NCBI GenBank assembly: GCA_025094145.1
Contig: JALLLS010000014.1
Span: 310,001 to 374,000, forward strand
Length of the DNA: 64,000 nt
Direction: 5' to 3'
From: Spinellus fusiger
Lineage: Eukaryota > Mucoromycota > Mucoromycetes > Mucorales > Phycomycetaceae
In this document: positions 45,811-60,800 of the stretch, one piece after another
Layout of the letters: each line of letters starts with the position of its first letter
Position numbering within the stretch: the stretch's first letter is position 1
Made by a program: the position numbers and the translations under genes
The notes under the pieces: generated by a model
The model's input: only the letters and a program-made list of their open reading frames with translations
Told to the model about the DNA's origin: nothing
Databases searched by the model: none

Positions 45811-47929
45811 CAGATATTAGAAAAAGATTATTAAATATTAATAAAAGTGAAGACTTGTAATTTTTTCTGGCTTTTCTTTTACTCAAGATAATTATATTTA
45901 AGTTTTGCTTGATCTATTGTAAGAAAAGAACTAAAAAATTACAACAAATAGTAGAAAGTCTTAACTTTTATTATTGAAAATTAAGTTGAAAATAGTAAGC
46001 TAATCGTTGTAGAAAATGTATAAAAAAAGTAAAGGCTATTTTTTGGAGTCCCCGAAAAAAGAACTACCGGTAATGAGATGTGTCAAAGCATATAGAACAT
46101 GTAGGACAATCATTACAATGACGTTAATGATAAACAGACTATTGTTTATCTGCTGTCATCTTTCTTATTATATCAGTAATAAGCTATAGTCTAGTTACCA
46201 TGAAACCAATTATATAGCATGATCACTCCTATAATAGTTCAGAATACTGAATAACAAGAAACAGTCTCTGTCAATAATAATCATAGGAATCCATTTGAGA
46301 TGGCTATGATACAAACTCTAATGGTATACATTATCTATAGCATGAATGATACTTGAAGGTCTTACTTAAAGAACAGGGAAGTTGTTACGCTTAATTCTAT
46401 GATGTTTTTCTGCTATGAGAAGATCTGGTTCTAATACATCGCTTTTGAATGAACATTATCCTTGCTTAGGACAAGATGTCTCATTAGAAAGCAAGACTAT
46501 AGAATGCATTAGATATATTGAGAATCAATGGACCAAAAAACTATTCCTCTCTCTTATTAGCTTTGATTAAGATTTGCTTTTGTCAATTTGTATTAAAGTA
46601 TCAAGTGACATGAAACTACTGAATCAAGGTAAATAGAAGAGTAAAACATAATAAATGAAGGAATACTATGCTCAAAGAGAATCGATGGAGCAGTGACTCA
46701 TCTTGATAAAACTCCTGAAAGGTCCCAAAAGAACCACCATCATGCTTTATATTAATTCCAAAGATATGAAAATGCAATGGCTAGACCCCAGAAACCAACC
46801 TACATATTAGACTAAGTGCCATGTTGGTAATTGTTCATGTTGATACCATATTGAATCGCTTAAAAACGCATCTTCAGGCATGTGCTGCTGTTTATAATGA
46901 GTGTATTAATATTTAGACTTGATCTCTCTTGTCAAGTGAGTCGTACTTACTTTAATGATTATTAGGATCAAGTGAGTACCAACACATATGGAAACCGCTG
47001 TTTGTCTCTTCAGCTTGACTTTCTGAAATTCTTGTTCTCGTATTTTTCACATTTACTTTTTTTTTTTCAATATGTCAATACCACATTAAACACGTTGATT
47101 CTATCTAAGCTGTAGCACACCCTGAGAACTATCTCTATTGAAGTACCTCCATACTATAGTAAGTTCCACAATAGGTCAATTAATAAAATATCAAATATTT
47201 TCTTCAGTCTGATCTGAACATACGCTTGTTATTCTTGAACAAGGCTTTATATATATATCAACAGTTCATTTTGGTCTTTTTCTTTTTTCTTTTTTACGTC
47301 CGCTAAGTATAGCTGCTAATCTGACACTTGACTCTGGTACTAGTTTTCTTTTATAGACATATCTTTCTCGAAGAATCTATCCTTATGTACATGTACCTAT
47401 GTTTACTCTCAGTTTCTCTCATAGATTAGAGATCTGCATGACTTTTTAGCTTATGATTTCTTTTCACCTTTTTTTTTACTTTTGTATCCGGAATCATTAT
47501 ATATATATATAAATAAATAAATTTTCTATTATGTTTTTATGGCATGACTAATGGGTCTGATGTGCTATTGGTAAAGGTGCTTACCTGTAAAGAACCTCAA
47601 ACATCCCACCTATTTACCAAACCTCAGGTCGGGTTTGATTTGAACTAATCAATACACTTTATCCATATAAACAATATTAGCTTAAGACCATCAGAAAATG
47701 ATCGAATAAGCAGTAAAATGTCTAAGCAGAATCTATAATAAATTTTGCTTTATTACAAAATACATTAAGACAAATATGCTTGAATCTTCAGCCCTTAATC
47801 CATACTTCATCTTTCCAACTCTTTGATTTTATTTATGCTAGCTTAGCTTATGGAGTTTATGAAAGCCATTGATTATGTTAGATCTATTCAAAACTTCAAA
47901 GTATAATCATTAGCTAGTAGTTTTCTCTT

Positions 47930-48480
47930 TTAAGCTACTGATAGCTAGGTTGAACAGAAATCCCAATCTTGTCATAGAGTGCTCTTTCCACAAGTAAATC
48001 CCAAGCCTCTAATCTCCTGTTACTATTTCCATCAACACCAGCACTACCACCAACCAAATGTTAGAAAATACTAGAAACTGTTAGTATAGTTGCCACATTT
48101 GTGTCTTTAGGATTGTCCAATGCTCTGATAGTGCCCTCTTTGGATTTTTAGTTCCCATAGAAAGACACAAAAATGATTGATGTCTTGTTTTGTTTTTTGT
48201 TCTTTTTGCTGACACCAACTTTGATTACTACTATATAAAAAAAAGATCTTACTCCATGTGCTCATTTACCTGCATTCATTACTACTTTCCATCACTGTGG
48301 GATTTTAACGTTCCTTTGCTTCCATTTCATTTTAATCTCTTGCCTCATATATTTTCCACGCCCATATTTGGGATGATTCTATATGTATAACTCTTTTGAT
48401 TATCTAGAATGCTCATAAAGTAACCACAATACTATATTCACAGCTGACACATAGTACTTGAATTGATACTTGAACTATAT
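47930..48480 (+). mobile_element. LINE 3' end relic
   Basis: The stretch GTTGCCACATTTGTGTC, AGGATTGTCCAATGCTCT and CCCTCTTTGGATTT aligns in order with the 3' UTR of the LINE at 26130-28519 (its complement near 26340-26440). No coding part remains. It shows that the LINE family was active more than once. Confidence 0.55.
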
Positions 48481-50209
48481 ATATATATATATCTTATAAA
48501 GATTAGACACTTGATAAACAAAGAAAACTATTCATCAAAGAAGTGCAGAGTCTTTTAGCAATACAAGCGAGATATTTTTTTCTTTGCATGTTAGGTAATC
48601 TAGAACACTTTTCCTAGCCTACTCTACATAATTCAGCGTAAGAAAAAGAATATTCTTTTCAAACCTCAAGTTCCATCTACTATCACTCGGTACTTTTAAT
48701 TCTAGTTCATAGCAAATACTATAGTGTAAGATCTCTTGATCATTGAGTAGTTGAATATAATATAACGTGTATTAAAAAGGTATAGCCATAGAGTAGAAAG
48801 TTTGAATTGATATAGCATTCGAGTGAATTCTTTTTAATAGCTCTCACAAATCGAAAATATTAAACATTGATCATCAAATAAAAACAATAGCAAGCATATT
48901 AGCTACTCATGTGTGTGTTTATTTTATTGATTTAAATAATCACAATGACTAATAATCAATAACAACAACAACTTTATAATCGATTGCTGGCATCTTTTCA
49001 TGATAGATAAATACAAATAACTTGGAAAAATTCTTATTCTTTAACCTAGTTTGTGATATCGACTATAAAATAATGATAGCTTATTAAAAGACAGATGTAA
49101 TGTCTCAGTTGTGTAAAAAAACCTGCACTTCATTTACACGAAGAAATTATTTAATTCCAACATTTCCACGAGCATGCTCCAAGCAGATCAACGATCATTT
49201 GAATCCTCAGCCTTCCCATAGTATAAAGCAGAAACAAAACAAGAGCTATTAAAAAGAACATGGTCGAGACATTAAATATATTTATATCTGTCTTACTAAT
49301 ATTCACAAGGACTAATAAAAGCAGCTATACCATTTTACTTTTGTATTACAAGGTGACTTCTTTTTATGTAATTGCAGGTCACATTCACTAATTCTACACA
49401 TATCTTCCTTTAAGCTGTTACCTTGATACAAAAAAAATCCTTTGAGCTGTAATCAAAGATAGTGAATTTATCTCGGAGAAGGTTGTGAGGCTTTGACTTA
49501 CCAGCTAATTTCACTGAGCAACTTTGTTTACTGCATGCGGGCTGACTGCAAGTGCTACTTGAGAATACTTAGTGCCACTACACTATGCGTAATCTGAAAA
49601 CACTATCTCCTCTGCTCACGTTAATAAAAATACATAGAGTTGTTTGGGTCATTAGGGTCAGATCAGCTTAATAGAGTAAGTATGACTAGTAGGGTTCATT
49701 TGACTATCATGGATCATGAAAATAGGATGGATGATTCTTTCTTATAGCTTCATGAGTAACTAATGCGACAAAACCAGTGATGAATATAGTATTCTATTCA
49801 AAATAGAAATTAAGGCCGGACTCACTAACATGGACTCAGACTGTGTTTTGCATTTTAGTGAGAAAGTAAATTGCAAAATACAAACACTTTACACTCGAAG
49901 AAATTCTGGTATTCAATTTTCATTTTACTGTTTTGTCAAAGACTCCGTTATTTGCTTTATTGGATTAGTTTGGTGCACTATATTTGAATATTCCAAAATG
50001 GGTGGCTTGCAAATAAAGTTATTCCAAATATGTCTTTCGCCGAATAGTGTAACTTAATTGACAGAAATATTATTGATTAGGATATTATTGACCAATAATG
50101 CTCAATGCTTTAACTCTTGTTACTGAGTACTATGAGATGAATAAAAAGTATATTTCTTTTACAAAAATAAAAAGTGGATATAAAGAATATTTCAGTAAAT
50201 AAGACAATA

Positions 50210-51391
50210 TACAGTGTCCGGTATAAACTCTATGAATATTTCCATTTTCAGATATGATTCTTGTATGGGGAAATGCTTATTCTTTGTCATAAAAACACAC
50301 ATTGAACACATAGAGACCTAAAAATTGGATGAAGTATAAAAAAGGTCAACAGGATATTATATACAAGTTTATTGGGTGGAAGCTATTAATATTTGGTGTT
50401 TCCACCCTTGGCCTTTATCACAGCCCTACATCTCCAATGCATGCTATTGATGAGGTTGTTGGTAACCTCCCTGGGGATTTTGTCCCATTTTTGGACTAGG
50501 AGAGCCTTCAGATCCTGGAGAGTGCTTGCTGGAGTCACCTTCTTGCGAAATGCTCTGTTCAGCTTCCCTCAAAGATGCTCAATTGGGTTCAGATCAGGGC
50601 TTTGAGAGGGCCACCCCTTCACCATAGCAAGTCTGCCAACACCCTCACCAGAAAAGGAACTCCACACCATTACTTTACTACTACCAAGCTTCATCGTCGG
50701 CTTGACACTCTTTGATAGCAGTCTTTTCTTCCTGCACACCACCCTGTTACGGCTGTTGTTGCTAATTAACTGGAATTTGGACTCATTGGATCAGATGACT
50801 GCCTTCCAGTCTTCTTTCCAGTGGATGTGGACCATGGCCCAGGCTTGTCTCAACTTCTTGTGATTGTCGGTGAGAGCAGTCTTTCTGATCAACCTGCAGG
50901 AAGATAGACCAATCTTCTTCATAATCTTCTGAAACATCCTCATGGATACCTGGGTGGCCGTTCCCTGATGAAGCTCCTTCATGCTCTGAAAGGAATCTCT
51001 TGCCACCTCGCGAGAGACTTCTCTTTTGTCTCTCTCCGTCAGAAAAGGCTTGCACCTAAAGTCCATTCCTGATTTTAAACATCCAGTTTCCCTGTATATC
51101 TTCATAATGAGGCTGACGGCGGGAATACTGACACCAAACATGGCTACACTATCTACTTGTCTAGTGCCCTGTTGAGTGGCCTTGTGAACGATGAGATAAC
51201 GAGTAAATTCATCAATATTCTTGTTTCTTGTTTCCAATAGGCTTGGTGGATTGTTCAGTGGTGTTAGACATAATAGATGTTATAGTGGAAAGAGAAGAAA
51301 TAAGGAATAAGCAAAGAAAAAAAAAGAATTTTTTGAGCAAAATAAAGGTCGAAAAATGAAAGTGTTTATATTCTTTCTGCTTGGCACTGTA
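50210..51391 (-). mobile_element. Non-autonomous Tc1/mariner, copy C (right arm)
   Basis: A 1178-bp mirror copy of B flanked by TA at 50210-50211 and 51390-51391. Its inner end reads CCGGACACTG in element orientation, where B has CCGGACTCTG. Defects are the same as in A and B. Confidence 0.92.
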
Positions 51392-51399
51392 TATATATA

Positions 51400-52655
51400 T
51401 ATATAATGTCTAGCTTATCCAACACCATGAACATCTTCACCAAGACCCCCGAGATGTATGAGAAATATATCAGCCTTGAGACTCTTTCAGTCATCTTGCA
51501 TGAGGTGTTGAACATGAACACTACCATGGCCGAGGCATCTTGCATGTCCAACGTGCTTGATTCCACTGTGAGAGACATAGTAAACCACTACAAGAAAACT
51601 AACCAAGTCGAGCCCTCACCCAAGAGTGGCAGAAAAAGAAGACTCAACAATGGTGCTCTCAGATAGTTGAGAAGAATAGTTGTGAGGGATCCCCAACAGA
51701 CCAAGGATGCCATTGTGGTAGACATGACTATCAGGGTATTAGACAAGACTTTGACGTAGTACCTTGATGAGATTAGCTTTCATTCATTTAGCCTTGTAGT
51801 CAAGCCTATTTTTGAATAAGAATAGCATAAAGGTAAGGTTCCAGTGGGCCCATGAGCACGTTGGCTGGACCCACGAGCAGTGGCAGGAAGTTGTCTGGTC
51901 CGATGAATCCGAAATCAGGTTCATGAGCTATGACAGGGTGGGTAATATTTATCAGGCAGTATGTCACGACCTTTGAGCCCAAGAATATACTATAAACAAA
52001 TAAGTTTGGAGGTAGTGGAGTGATGGCATGAGTCGTTTTGGTGGGGAGGGTGTTGGGAGATGGATCGTAGTGGAGGGTAGGATAAACTCCAACAAGTACA
52101 TTGAGGTATTTGAAGTCTACTGCCATAAGCTCAAGCGTCTTTCTTTATCTTAAACCCCGGAGTCAGTTACTGTCTAAAGGAGGACAGTGATAGACCCCAT
52201 ACAAGTAAAATAGCTTGAGGGTGAAAGACAGCAAATGGTATAGTAATGGCTCTTTACTGTCCCTTACAATACTTATCTCAATCCAATCGAGCATCAATGG
52301 GCCTACCTCAAGAAGTTTATTAGGAAGGACAGAAGGATATATACCACCAATTTCTCCTTGGTGGGGGCTCTGATGCTGGAATAAGGTAAAATATCGAAGG
52401 AAGTGACAGACACCCTCATTGCCAGTATGGGGCGGAGATGCCAGGCTGTCATTGATGCCAAAAAAAGGCCATACAAAATATTAACTGTATTATTCTATTT
52501 TCTATAATTAAAGATATTGAGACTTGATATGCTTAAGTTTGAAGCTTATAGATCAAATGTAAAATGTTTTATTTAATGTTGAACATGTCTTATCTATTTT
52601 GTCCTGATGTTTATATCCAAAAGTACTCGACTCAATTGAGTGTGGCTGTATTAAC
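51400..52655 (+). mobile_element. Decayed Tc1-like element, type II, right arm
   Basis: Mirror of 42300-43555: HTH part at 51406-51666, WSDES block near 51900, NPIEHQW near 52280, and putative terminal repeat GTGTGGCTGT near 52640. Stops are at the same positions as in the left arm. Confidence 0.8.
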
Positions 52656-53389
52656 ACTTTCTTGAACAAGTAGGTTCATCCTAATTATAAACCCAATAGC
52701 ATTATTTGAGTAAACGATCTTCAAAATAGATATACAAGCTGTTCTAAGTAGGGTCATTTGCACAAAAGTCATCTTAACTATCTAAAGAATGATGGATACA
52801 AGACAGAAGGTAGTGACATTGTGATATGACGAATAAATGATAGCTTACTGTAAAGAATGAGGGAGATGAATCAGTCATATAATCCTATGAGCTATGTACT
52901 TCTTTTATATATATATACAGGACAGTTAGTTTGGAATATAAATACATGCTTAGTCAATGGCCAAAATGTCAAGAGAAGCACACTAAAACACTACTGCTTC
53001 AGACTAATGTACAGAAATGATTCCATTCACTTGCATTTATTTGGAAAGCCCTTTTATCAGTACAGAGTATAGGCTAACATTGAGCCAGGTCACTTGGAGT
53101 TTATATAGCATAACCATGTTAACGTATGACAAATAGTAACTGATACTATTCAATGTTATTATTAAAGGCTATCTATTTCTTTATTGTTATTATATTTCTA
53201 TCTATTTCTATGAACTAATAAAAGGTCCAAGCCTTCTGGTTCATCTCCATCCTACTCCTCCCCAGTGATCGCTGGAGCCTTGGTTAACTAACTGACGAAA
53301 ACCCATGATACAAGTAAACTATCTAAAAAGTGATAATGAAGTGTATCTTATTGAATTTTTTCATGCAAAAAGATATTATAATGTCTAGT

Positions 53390-53876
53390 AAAATAGTACT
53401 CTTAAATTAAATTGAGTTTCTTTGTTAGATGTAGAGCAATATGGCTGCTTATCAGCTACAATTAAGTCGATATAGTTATATCATCTACTTTATACTTAAG
53501 ACACTGCTTTACCATATTAGATAGTTGACTTTATACTTATAAAATAGGTTCTAGACATCATCTATAGTAACTATCTTAAATAGCTTTGTTTATTCCAATA
53601 CTCTTTATTAATGTTTGCACCCTCAATTTTATCCTCGGGTGTTTAAAAAAGTGAATCTTGTAAACACAAATCAATCACATAGGAATTGGAATATTGGTAG
53701 TTATATAACAATCTCAGAAAGAAAGACTAGACAGACTTATATATTTTATTATTATTTAATGTTACATAAGCATGAACATAATGATGCTGCTATCTTAGCC
53801 AAAGAAATAATCTTTTTAATATCCTAGGATGTTTTTATACAAAAATAATAAATAACATACACTATTTTCGCTTATA
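53390..53876. other. AT-rich DNA between palindrome and Tc1-like relic
   Basis: No gene. A 70-aa open frame at 53615-53827 has no recognised domain. Confidence 0.55.
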
Positions 53877-54840
53877 ATGTATACACCGTCCAATACCATG
53901 AACCTCTTCTCTAGTACTCTTGAAATGAATAGAAAATACACCACCACGGAGAGTTGCTCAGCCATCTTCTATGAGATGCTGAGCGTATACTCTTTTCTGG
54001 TCAAAATATTTCGTTTATTCTGTGTGCCTCCTTCCACTGTGAGAAACATACTAAGATACTACAGGAAGACAGGCTTGGTGGTGCTTTTACCCATTAGTGA
54101 CTGAAAGAGAGATAAAGATGATAAGACTCTCTGATAGTTATGTAGAACAGTTGTGAATGATTCTCAACAAACGAAAGAAGTCATCCTGATGGACATGGTT
54201 ATCAAGGTATACCCTAATGAGCCTTAACAGGGGCGTCAAAGTCATTAGGCAGTATGACACAGCCTTTAAGCTTAAGTATGCACTGGAAATAAGGAAGTTT
54301 AGAGAATGTGGTGTAATGGTATAGAGCTGTTTCAGTGGGGAGGATGTTGGGTGGTTGATCGTCATGGAGAGCATAGTATACTCCGATAACTATATTGGTG
54401 TCTTGGGAGAAGTCTACTGCCCCGAACTCGGGCACCTCTCTTTCCTAAACCTTGGAGTCAGTTGCCACTTACAGAAAGACAATACTAGATCCCATATTGG
54501 TTTTTAACTATTTTTTTTTGCGTATCGATTTTGCGGATTCTCGTATATTTTATATTATAAAAATAAAAATAAACTATCCGCAAAATTAAAGTAAAAACTC
54601 AATACTAGCAAAGCAACTCAATTGGAAGGTAATAAATAGTATAGTGGCGACTTTCTACTGGCCCTCACAAAGTACCAATCTCAATCTAATGGAGCATCCA
54701 TGGACCTACCTCAGAAAGATCATTAGGAATGACAGGAAGGTATGTTTCACTAAGCAAAAATTGGAGATGATTCAAGTGCTAGAATGGGACAAAATATCGA
54801 AGAAAGTAACAGACAAACTTATGTCTACCATGAGTTAAGG
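53877..54840 (+). mobile_element. Decayed Tc1-like element, type II, third full relic
   Basis: It aligns with the type II elements of the palindrome: SNTMNLFSSTLEMN (53877) corresponds to SNTMNIFTKTPEM, then STVRNILRYYRKTG, and at the end NLMEHPWTYLRKII and EWDKISKKVTDKLMSTM. It is more diverged and carries frameshifts. About 100 bp of AT-rich sequence near 54500-54600 (with an inverted ATAAAAATAAAA core) appears inserted. Confidence 0.7.
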
Positions 54841-57800
54841 ATGATAAAGACTCAAGATATTAAGTAGCTAACCTTGAAATAAAACATCTTTTTTTTTGTA
54901 GTATTAGCACCATTTTATTTATTTATTGAAGATTTTATGCTTATATCTAAGGAATTCACAAAGTGAAAACACTTAAAGGAGTCTTGAGTTTAAAAAAGGA
55001 ATTACTTTTGCCCCATCACTTTATTAAGGTTCAAAAACTACCACCATGGATACAAAGACTGTTCGATGTACGACCTTTTCGATATTTCTACTTTCTGCTT
55101 TATTCATATTATTACTATCTATTGTAGATATTGATAAAGTCTGGAATAAAATACTAAATAAATACATTAAAGCTTAAATTTCTGCTATAATACTATGTGA
55201 ACAAGGTTTATTAAAAAATAAGACAACTTTCAATTATCAGTATTTTGTAAAAGATAAAAAAAGCAGAAACAACTGAGTATAAAAATAAGTTTATTATATA
55301 AACCCAGATAAAGAGATTGGCAGATGTAGAGAAATAAATAGGTTTTCCATTCTTTCTTTGTACAATCAGTACATAGCACTACATCAGTTATAGATGCCAA
55401 TTAGTTAAAGATAAATGATAATGTTCTTTTATATATCAATTGACTCTTCTTTTTCATTTCTCTGTGATGATATACACATGTAACTATATGGGTGAAGCAG
55501 ATCATCATCAGTATGCCTATTTCTACTTTATATTTTTATAATAAAATAATAGAAAACAGATAAAACACATACAGAATCAATGTCCTTTTCTCTCTCTCTC
55601 TATTTTATCTGTAGAGAATAAGATCAGATATACATATTTAAAAACTGTAAGCTACTCATTTATCGAACAAAAATGTATTCAAAAAATGAGATGATTTCTT
55701 TAGTATGCTTCCTTTGGTTGTTTTTCTACTCTTTCACCACCCCGAAAAATAGATCTTGGTAATAATGAGTGAAAACCAGTCGTTTTTCTCGAAAATCCAT
55801 TATATGCAAGGCAACCACTAATAGGTGTAGTCTAACTGAGATGGTTGTTTCATCAAAGGTCAATACTAAAACCAGTCTTCCTATCTCCACTGAATTCAGT
55901 GATACATGATGTTCACTTAATATTTGTTTGCTTTCAAAATAAAATTTAACGTATTTGAAAAGTAAATCATTTCTTTCTCTTTACTACTATCGATGTTAAT
56001 CGAAATATATAGTTTAAAAAACAACATAAGATACTCATGAACTATAGACTTTATCAGTATCTTTGAGCAACTTATTATGTTTCTTACATTTACAGTACAA
56101 TCTTTGTTTTGGGTGATGAAATATATTTCACTATCGCTTTTAGGCCGATCTCTATTGTGAAAACCTACAAATAATTATTGAGAATATTGCATATAATAGC
56201 TTTTGAGGAGAAATAGTGGGTGTCACATTACAAACGTAGCTAGTAGATAGATGGAAGAAGAAAGCATAGTCGTGATAAAATGAGCGGTCTTCATAGCCAA
56301 AGCCAAAGCTAAAGCCAAACAAAAAAAATTAAATATCTTTAAAGTATATTCAGACAGTAAATAAGATATTTTCTCTCATTGCCTTTAATACTGATCAATC
56401 ATTGGAGATCTCTCAATTGCTTTTATGAAAGAAAGAGAAGAAGAAAAGAAGCACACATTGAATCTATTGGCAATCTCATTGAGAGCATGTGTCTGAGATT
56501 TAAGACAATCATGAATGAAGGTGATCATTTAAATGATCAATAGCTTTTAATTAATAAAATAATATAAAGATATATTATTATTACTCTATTTAGTTTGGCA
56601 TTTGTCTGTATTGAAGAAAATCATATAAATTATTCCACCAATATATTTCTAGATGCTGAAGTAAATAAAGATATACACTTTCTCACTGCCAAGACTTTTA
56701 TAACCTATTTGTGCTGAGATATGGAATGATTTTATAACTATACCTTTAATGAGCATAAATGCTAAAGAATAATGTCAATACAATCCATGAATATAGATTA
56801 AAAAAACAGCAAAAAATAATAATACCATTGTTTGTTTATAGATATAGATCTATAAAGTGATATGAACACCTATCCCAGTGCTGCTGTTATAAAAAGCAAA
56901 GAAAAAAGATTTATCCATTCTAATCACAGAACATCAAGAAAATCAAGTAAACGAATTATAGAAATATTAAGGAATAGAAATAGAATGCTAGTTTTCATGA
57001 ACACTAAAAACGCTATAGCCTTCTTATTGTTTTTATTGATAATAGAAAAATATAGAAGCCTAATATATATATTAAATGACTAAAGACTATATCATTAATG
57101 CTGTATTCATTTCTCAATTAGTGTCAGAACCCAAGAATAACTCACTAAAAAAAGGTAAGTATCATAATTTAAAATTATCTTACATGTCACATTATCAAAC
57201 TATGATAAAGAAAAAGATAACTGTTCATCGATCTTATCCACGAAAGAAAGGGAAAAAAAAAGCTATTCTTTAAGGGTATCAGTGAAAGATAGGCTGTATT
57301 CGTGTTTTGTGTTTGTGGCTGTGTTTTCTCTATATACTTTTCCGTATCCTATTTGCTCGTTGTAAAGTAGTCTTCCATTTCTGATCTTTTAGTATTACCT
57401 GAAACTACTAATTCAAGGAAATAAAGCATAATATTTATTAGTATAATATATCAGAATATCGGAAGATATACGCTATCCCAAATATTATATTGTTAAAGCG
57501 CTTTCGTAGCAGATAGGAAGATCTCTCTTGTTATCAGTTGTTTGTAATATAGCCTATAAAGACATAATCCAATCATGCCCTATAATACTTTCTTAGAGAG
57601 CATGATAGTTAAGTTATCCTATACCTTATATGTCAAAAAAGGTATATCAGTCGATAAAAATATTCTCAGACAAAATTTCTGCAATTAGTGGTTTTCTTGT
57701 TCATTATCCATAAGAGCTTTCATAAACAACTGTCTATGTAAATATGTGTGATTTAATCCAACTGTCTGCTCACTATTTCAGTACCAGCCTTTTCTGTATT

Positions 57801-60800
57801 CTTACTTGATCAGTAACTCAGTTTTTACATCTTCAGTATCTTATGATTAGCACTAGACATATCTTGATCATATAAATATAACTGTTTGTAAACCAATTGA
57901 GGGTTTTATTTATTTATTTATTAAATCAAAGTCTGTATCTTGAGACTTTATAAAGATTTAGCCATAGGGTATTGATATATCTATTCAAAAGAAATAAGAA
58001 GAAAATAAAAAAAGAGAGGAGCTGACAATAAAATGTTAAATCTATACTTTATAGTGGGTGCATTACAGAACATTGATAGTAAATAAAAATAAAAAATAAA
58101 AGGTTCGTATTAGGCCAAGAGTGTGTGCTATTCTGTAATTAAACTGAAAAAAAAGTTCACATTATTCATTTGAACATACTATTGACTCTATGACTATATC
58201 TATTGCCTGTGGTTTATAGAGGCAAATAGCTGATGATAACAGGCCATGATTTATAGGTTGTGTTAGGATAGACGCTTATTGTAGAGTCTATTTATGGGAA
58301 TCTATTTTCAAATAACGGTAAATAGAGCGAAAGTGGAGTAATTCTATGACCTATCCTCTGGATATATTTTTTAGTCCAATTATTTTTAGTTCTTGGTAAA
58401 TAAGCTTATCAAAGTAAATTACTCTTGATTGGCTTCATATGGTTTTGGAGAGATTAATTGTAGTTTGTGAAACAAAATACTTTCTGACCCTATGAGAGGG
58501 CTGCCTTCCAATAATTACCTCTTTCAAAAAAGGAACAGCACATGAAGTAATATAAATTGTTATACTCAGAAGTGCTAATCATATAAATAATAAAGGCGCT
58601 CTATGAAGACTAGTATAGCAGCTTCCTTGGTTGGTTTAAGTAAAATAAAGATAAATGCCTTGTTAAGAGCATCAGCAAAACAAAAAAGATTAACGTGAAC
58701 TGCTTCAAACCATTTACAGAACCCTTTCTTTATCTAGTCACATGCTCCATGTCTGCATATTAGTAGGCAAGAGAGTGTGTTGGATGCTGGATGGTTTATA
58801 AGTTTCATATTATCTACTAAATAGTCTACCAAGGAAAATGAGATGTAACATTTCTGTTTCTTATTGATCCCACTGTTAGCGAGATTAGATTCAACTCAAG
58901 AGAAATGACACATGTCACTGAGCATTACTTTTTGTATTCTCCCTTTGTTTGCTTCCATACGGATGCTGAAAAGGTGAACAATACTACCTTTAGTGTTGGT
59001 ATCTTATAAATACTTATCATATGAGGCAGACATTAGTTTAGCATAAGATTCACAATAGCTCACCTCTGAAAGATTCTCTTATGGTCATCTACTTGAGAAT
59101 AAACCAACTAAGCATTTCTTTCCAATTTCTATTTTCAATCACTATGAAAGTTGAAATCTCAAAATAGCTGTTTAGAGAATCTACCATTTATATCCATACA
59201 TTTCCTTTAATTAATTTCCATGGTTAAGTGCGACTTGTTATTTCCCTACAAACTAAGAATGAGAAAAGCCTGATGATGCATTGCTGACTTGTGAGTATAT
59301 CAATGCAAACAGTAAGAATGAAAAGTTAAGCATTGATCAATAGAGATACGAGTTCATATTTCTTGGCTTGCATCTGCCAATGTGCTCTATAATGTGATTT
59401 CTGTGCTGTTGCATGTTCTATGACACTGTAAGGTAAGAGTATGCTTGGATCACTTGCACCTTGAGACATGGTGTACTATTCTCTGTATTTAAGTTCACAG
59501 GGTCTACCTCCTCATTTTATTAGTAGGAGAAATGTCACACGCTCATATAACTGTTTTTTTTTACTCATGTTGTCATGGGTGTTATTTCCATTTCTATCAA
59601 ATACTACAATTTCATAGGAATACTCTTTGTACGCTTGTGTTATGGAATTATTTGATATCCATTGGCTATTTTATTAAGTCAAATAGAATGAAATGAGTAA
59701 TATATAGTCGGTGTACATAATAAAAATCAATGAAATGTAAATATATCATTGTTTATACCTTATTCTTTATTTCTTACATGTTAATTATACACTTTAGCTT
59801 TAAGCATTTACTGACTAATCCGGAAACCAAGGTATTCTGCATAATGGCGGGAACACGGAGTTTTTTTCAAACTTGCACTACTCTCCTTCAATCATTCAAG
59901 TCTGTAATTAATTGTGGAGACTATTGTATAGTCATGATGAGATCAGTGTCTAAATAAGTGGTAGTCTTTATGGTTATATAACATCTACCTTGGCGTATTT
60001 ACTTGACTCAATACTATGCATTTTTAATTTTGCTCGATCCTTTATGGTTCCAAGACAGGGCTTAGATTGCAACACTGTACCGTGTTGACTAATTTTGTTT
60101 GTACACTGAAAGAAAGAGGGAAAACATTGAAGACCAGTCTCCACAACAACTTCTTTACTCCTACGTCTTGTTTCATTTACTCTCAACGTTTAATAGAGTC
60201 GATTATATATGTATATGTATATACTTATATATAAGGGCGAGTTCTTTGGTATATGAAAGACTATGATATCATCATATTATTATAGTAGTCTGCTGCTATG
60301 GACACCATGACCTTGTGTAAGGGTGTAGGACGGACCTTTCACTTATTCACTTTGTTCTCTCTTTTAGGTTGTTTCTTTTTTTGACCTGATACACAGCCTT
60401 AAGCTCAGCCTTCCCCTCCGAGAAGAAATACCACAGGAAATAGTAAAAAGTAGAACCTTGCCAATAAAAACATAAAACATAAAACATAAAACATAAAAAC
60501 ATAAAAACATAAAAACATAAAAACATAAAAACATAAAAACATAAAAACATAAAAACATAAAAACATAAAACATAAAAACATACTTATTCTAGTATGTACT
60601 CCTCTTCCAAGTATATCTATTGTCTGTGGATGGCTGGTATGCTTTATAGACTCAAGATAACAATGTTACTAGCATCTATTCCAACCACCCCTAACATCAT
60701 ATTAGTGTAGAAGCTATTGATCTATTCCTTTCTTTCCATGGAGTTATGTTTATAGCCACTATTGGACTATTTACTAGAATATAGTTTGAAACATAAGATT

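Larger units (their letters stand above)
44743..50209. other. Palindrome spacer, gene-free
   Basis: About 5.5 kb between the inverted arms. It contains a decayed Tc1-like relic (44884-45810) and a LINE 3' tail (about 47930-48480). The remaining sequence is AT-rich (often poly-T or TA runs) with no open frame I would call a gene. Confidence 0.6.
50210..53389 (-). repeat. Right arm of the 3.2-kb inverted repeat
   Basis: Reverse complement of 41572-44742, including a mirrored mariner copy C at the inner end and the mirrored type II element. Identical predicted peptides in both arms (for example 52857-53072 and 42095-41880) indicate a very recent origin or ongoing gene conversion. Confidence 0.93.

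Noticed and set aside
47550..47660. tRNA-like stretch (TTGGTAAAGGTG, CTGTAAA, GGGTTTGATT)
   Set aside because: Resembles A box, Tyr-type anticodon loop and B box in order, but I could not form an acceptor stem and the B box is degenerate. It could be a tRNA-derived relic but is not a supported tRNA gene.
59730..60186. Opposite-strand small frames near 59.9 kb
   Set aside because: Short and AT-rich, with no recognisable domain or splice structure.
60347..60573. FYVFMFLC-repeat open frames
   Set aside because: Artefact of the ACATAAAA array.
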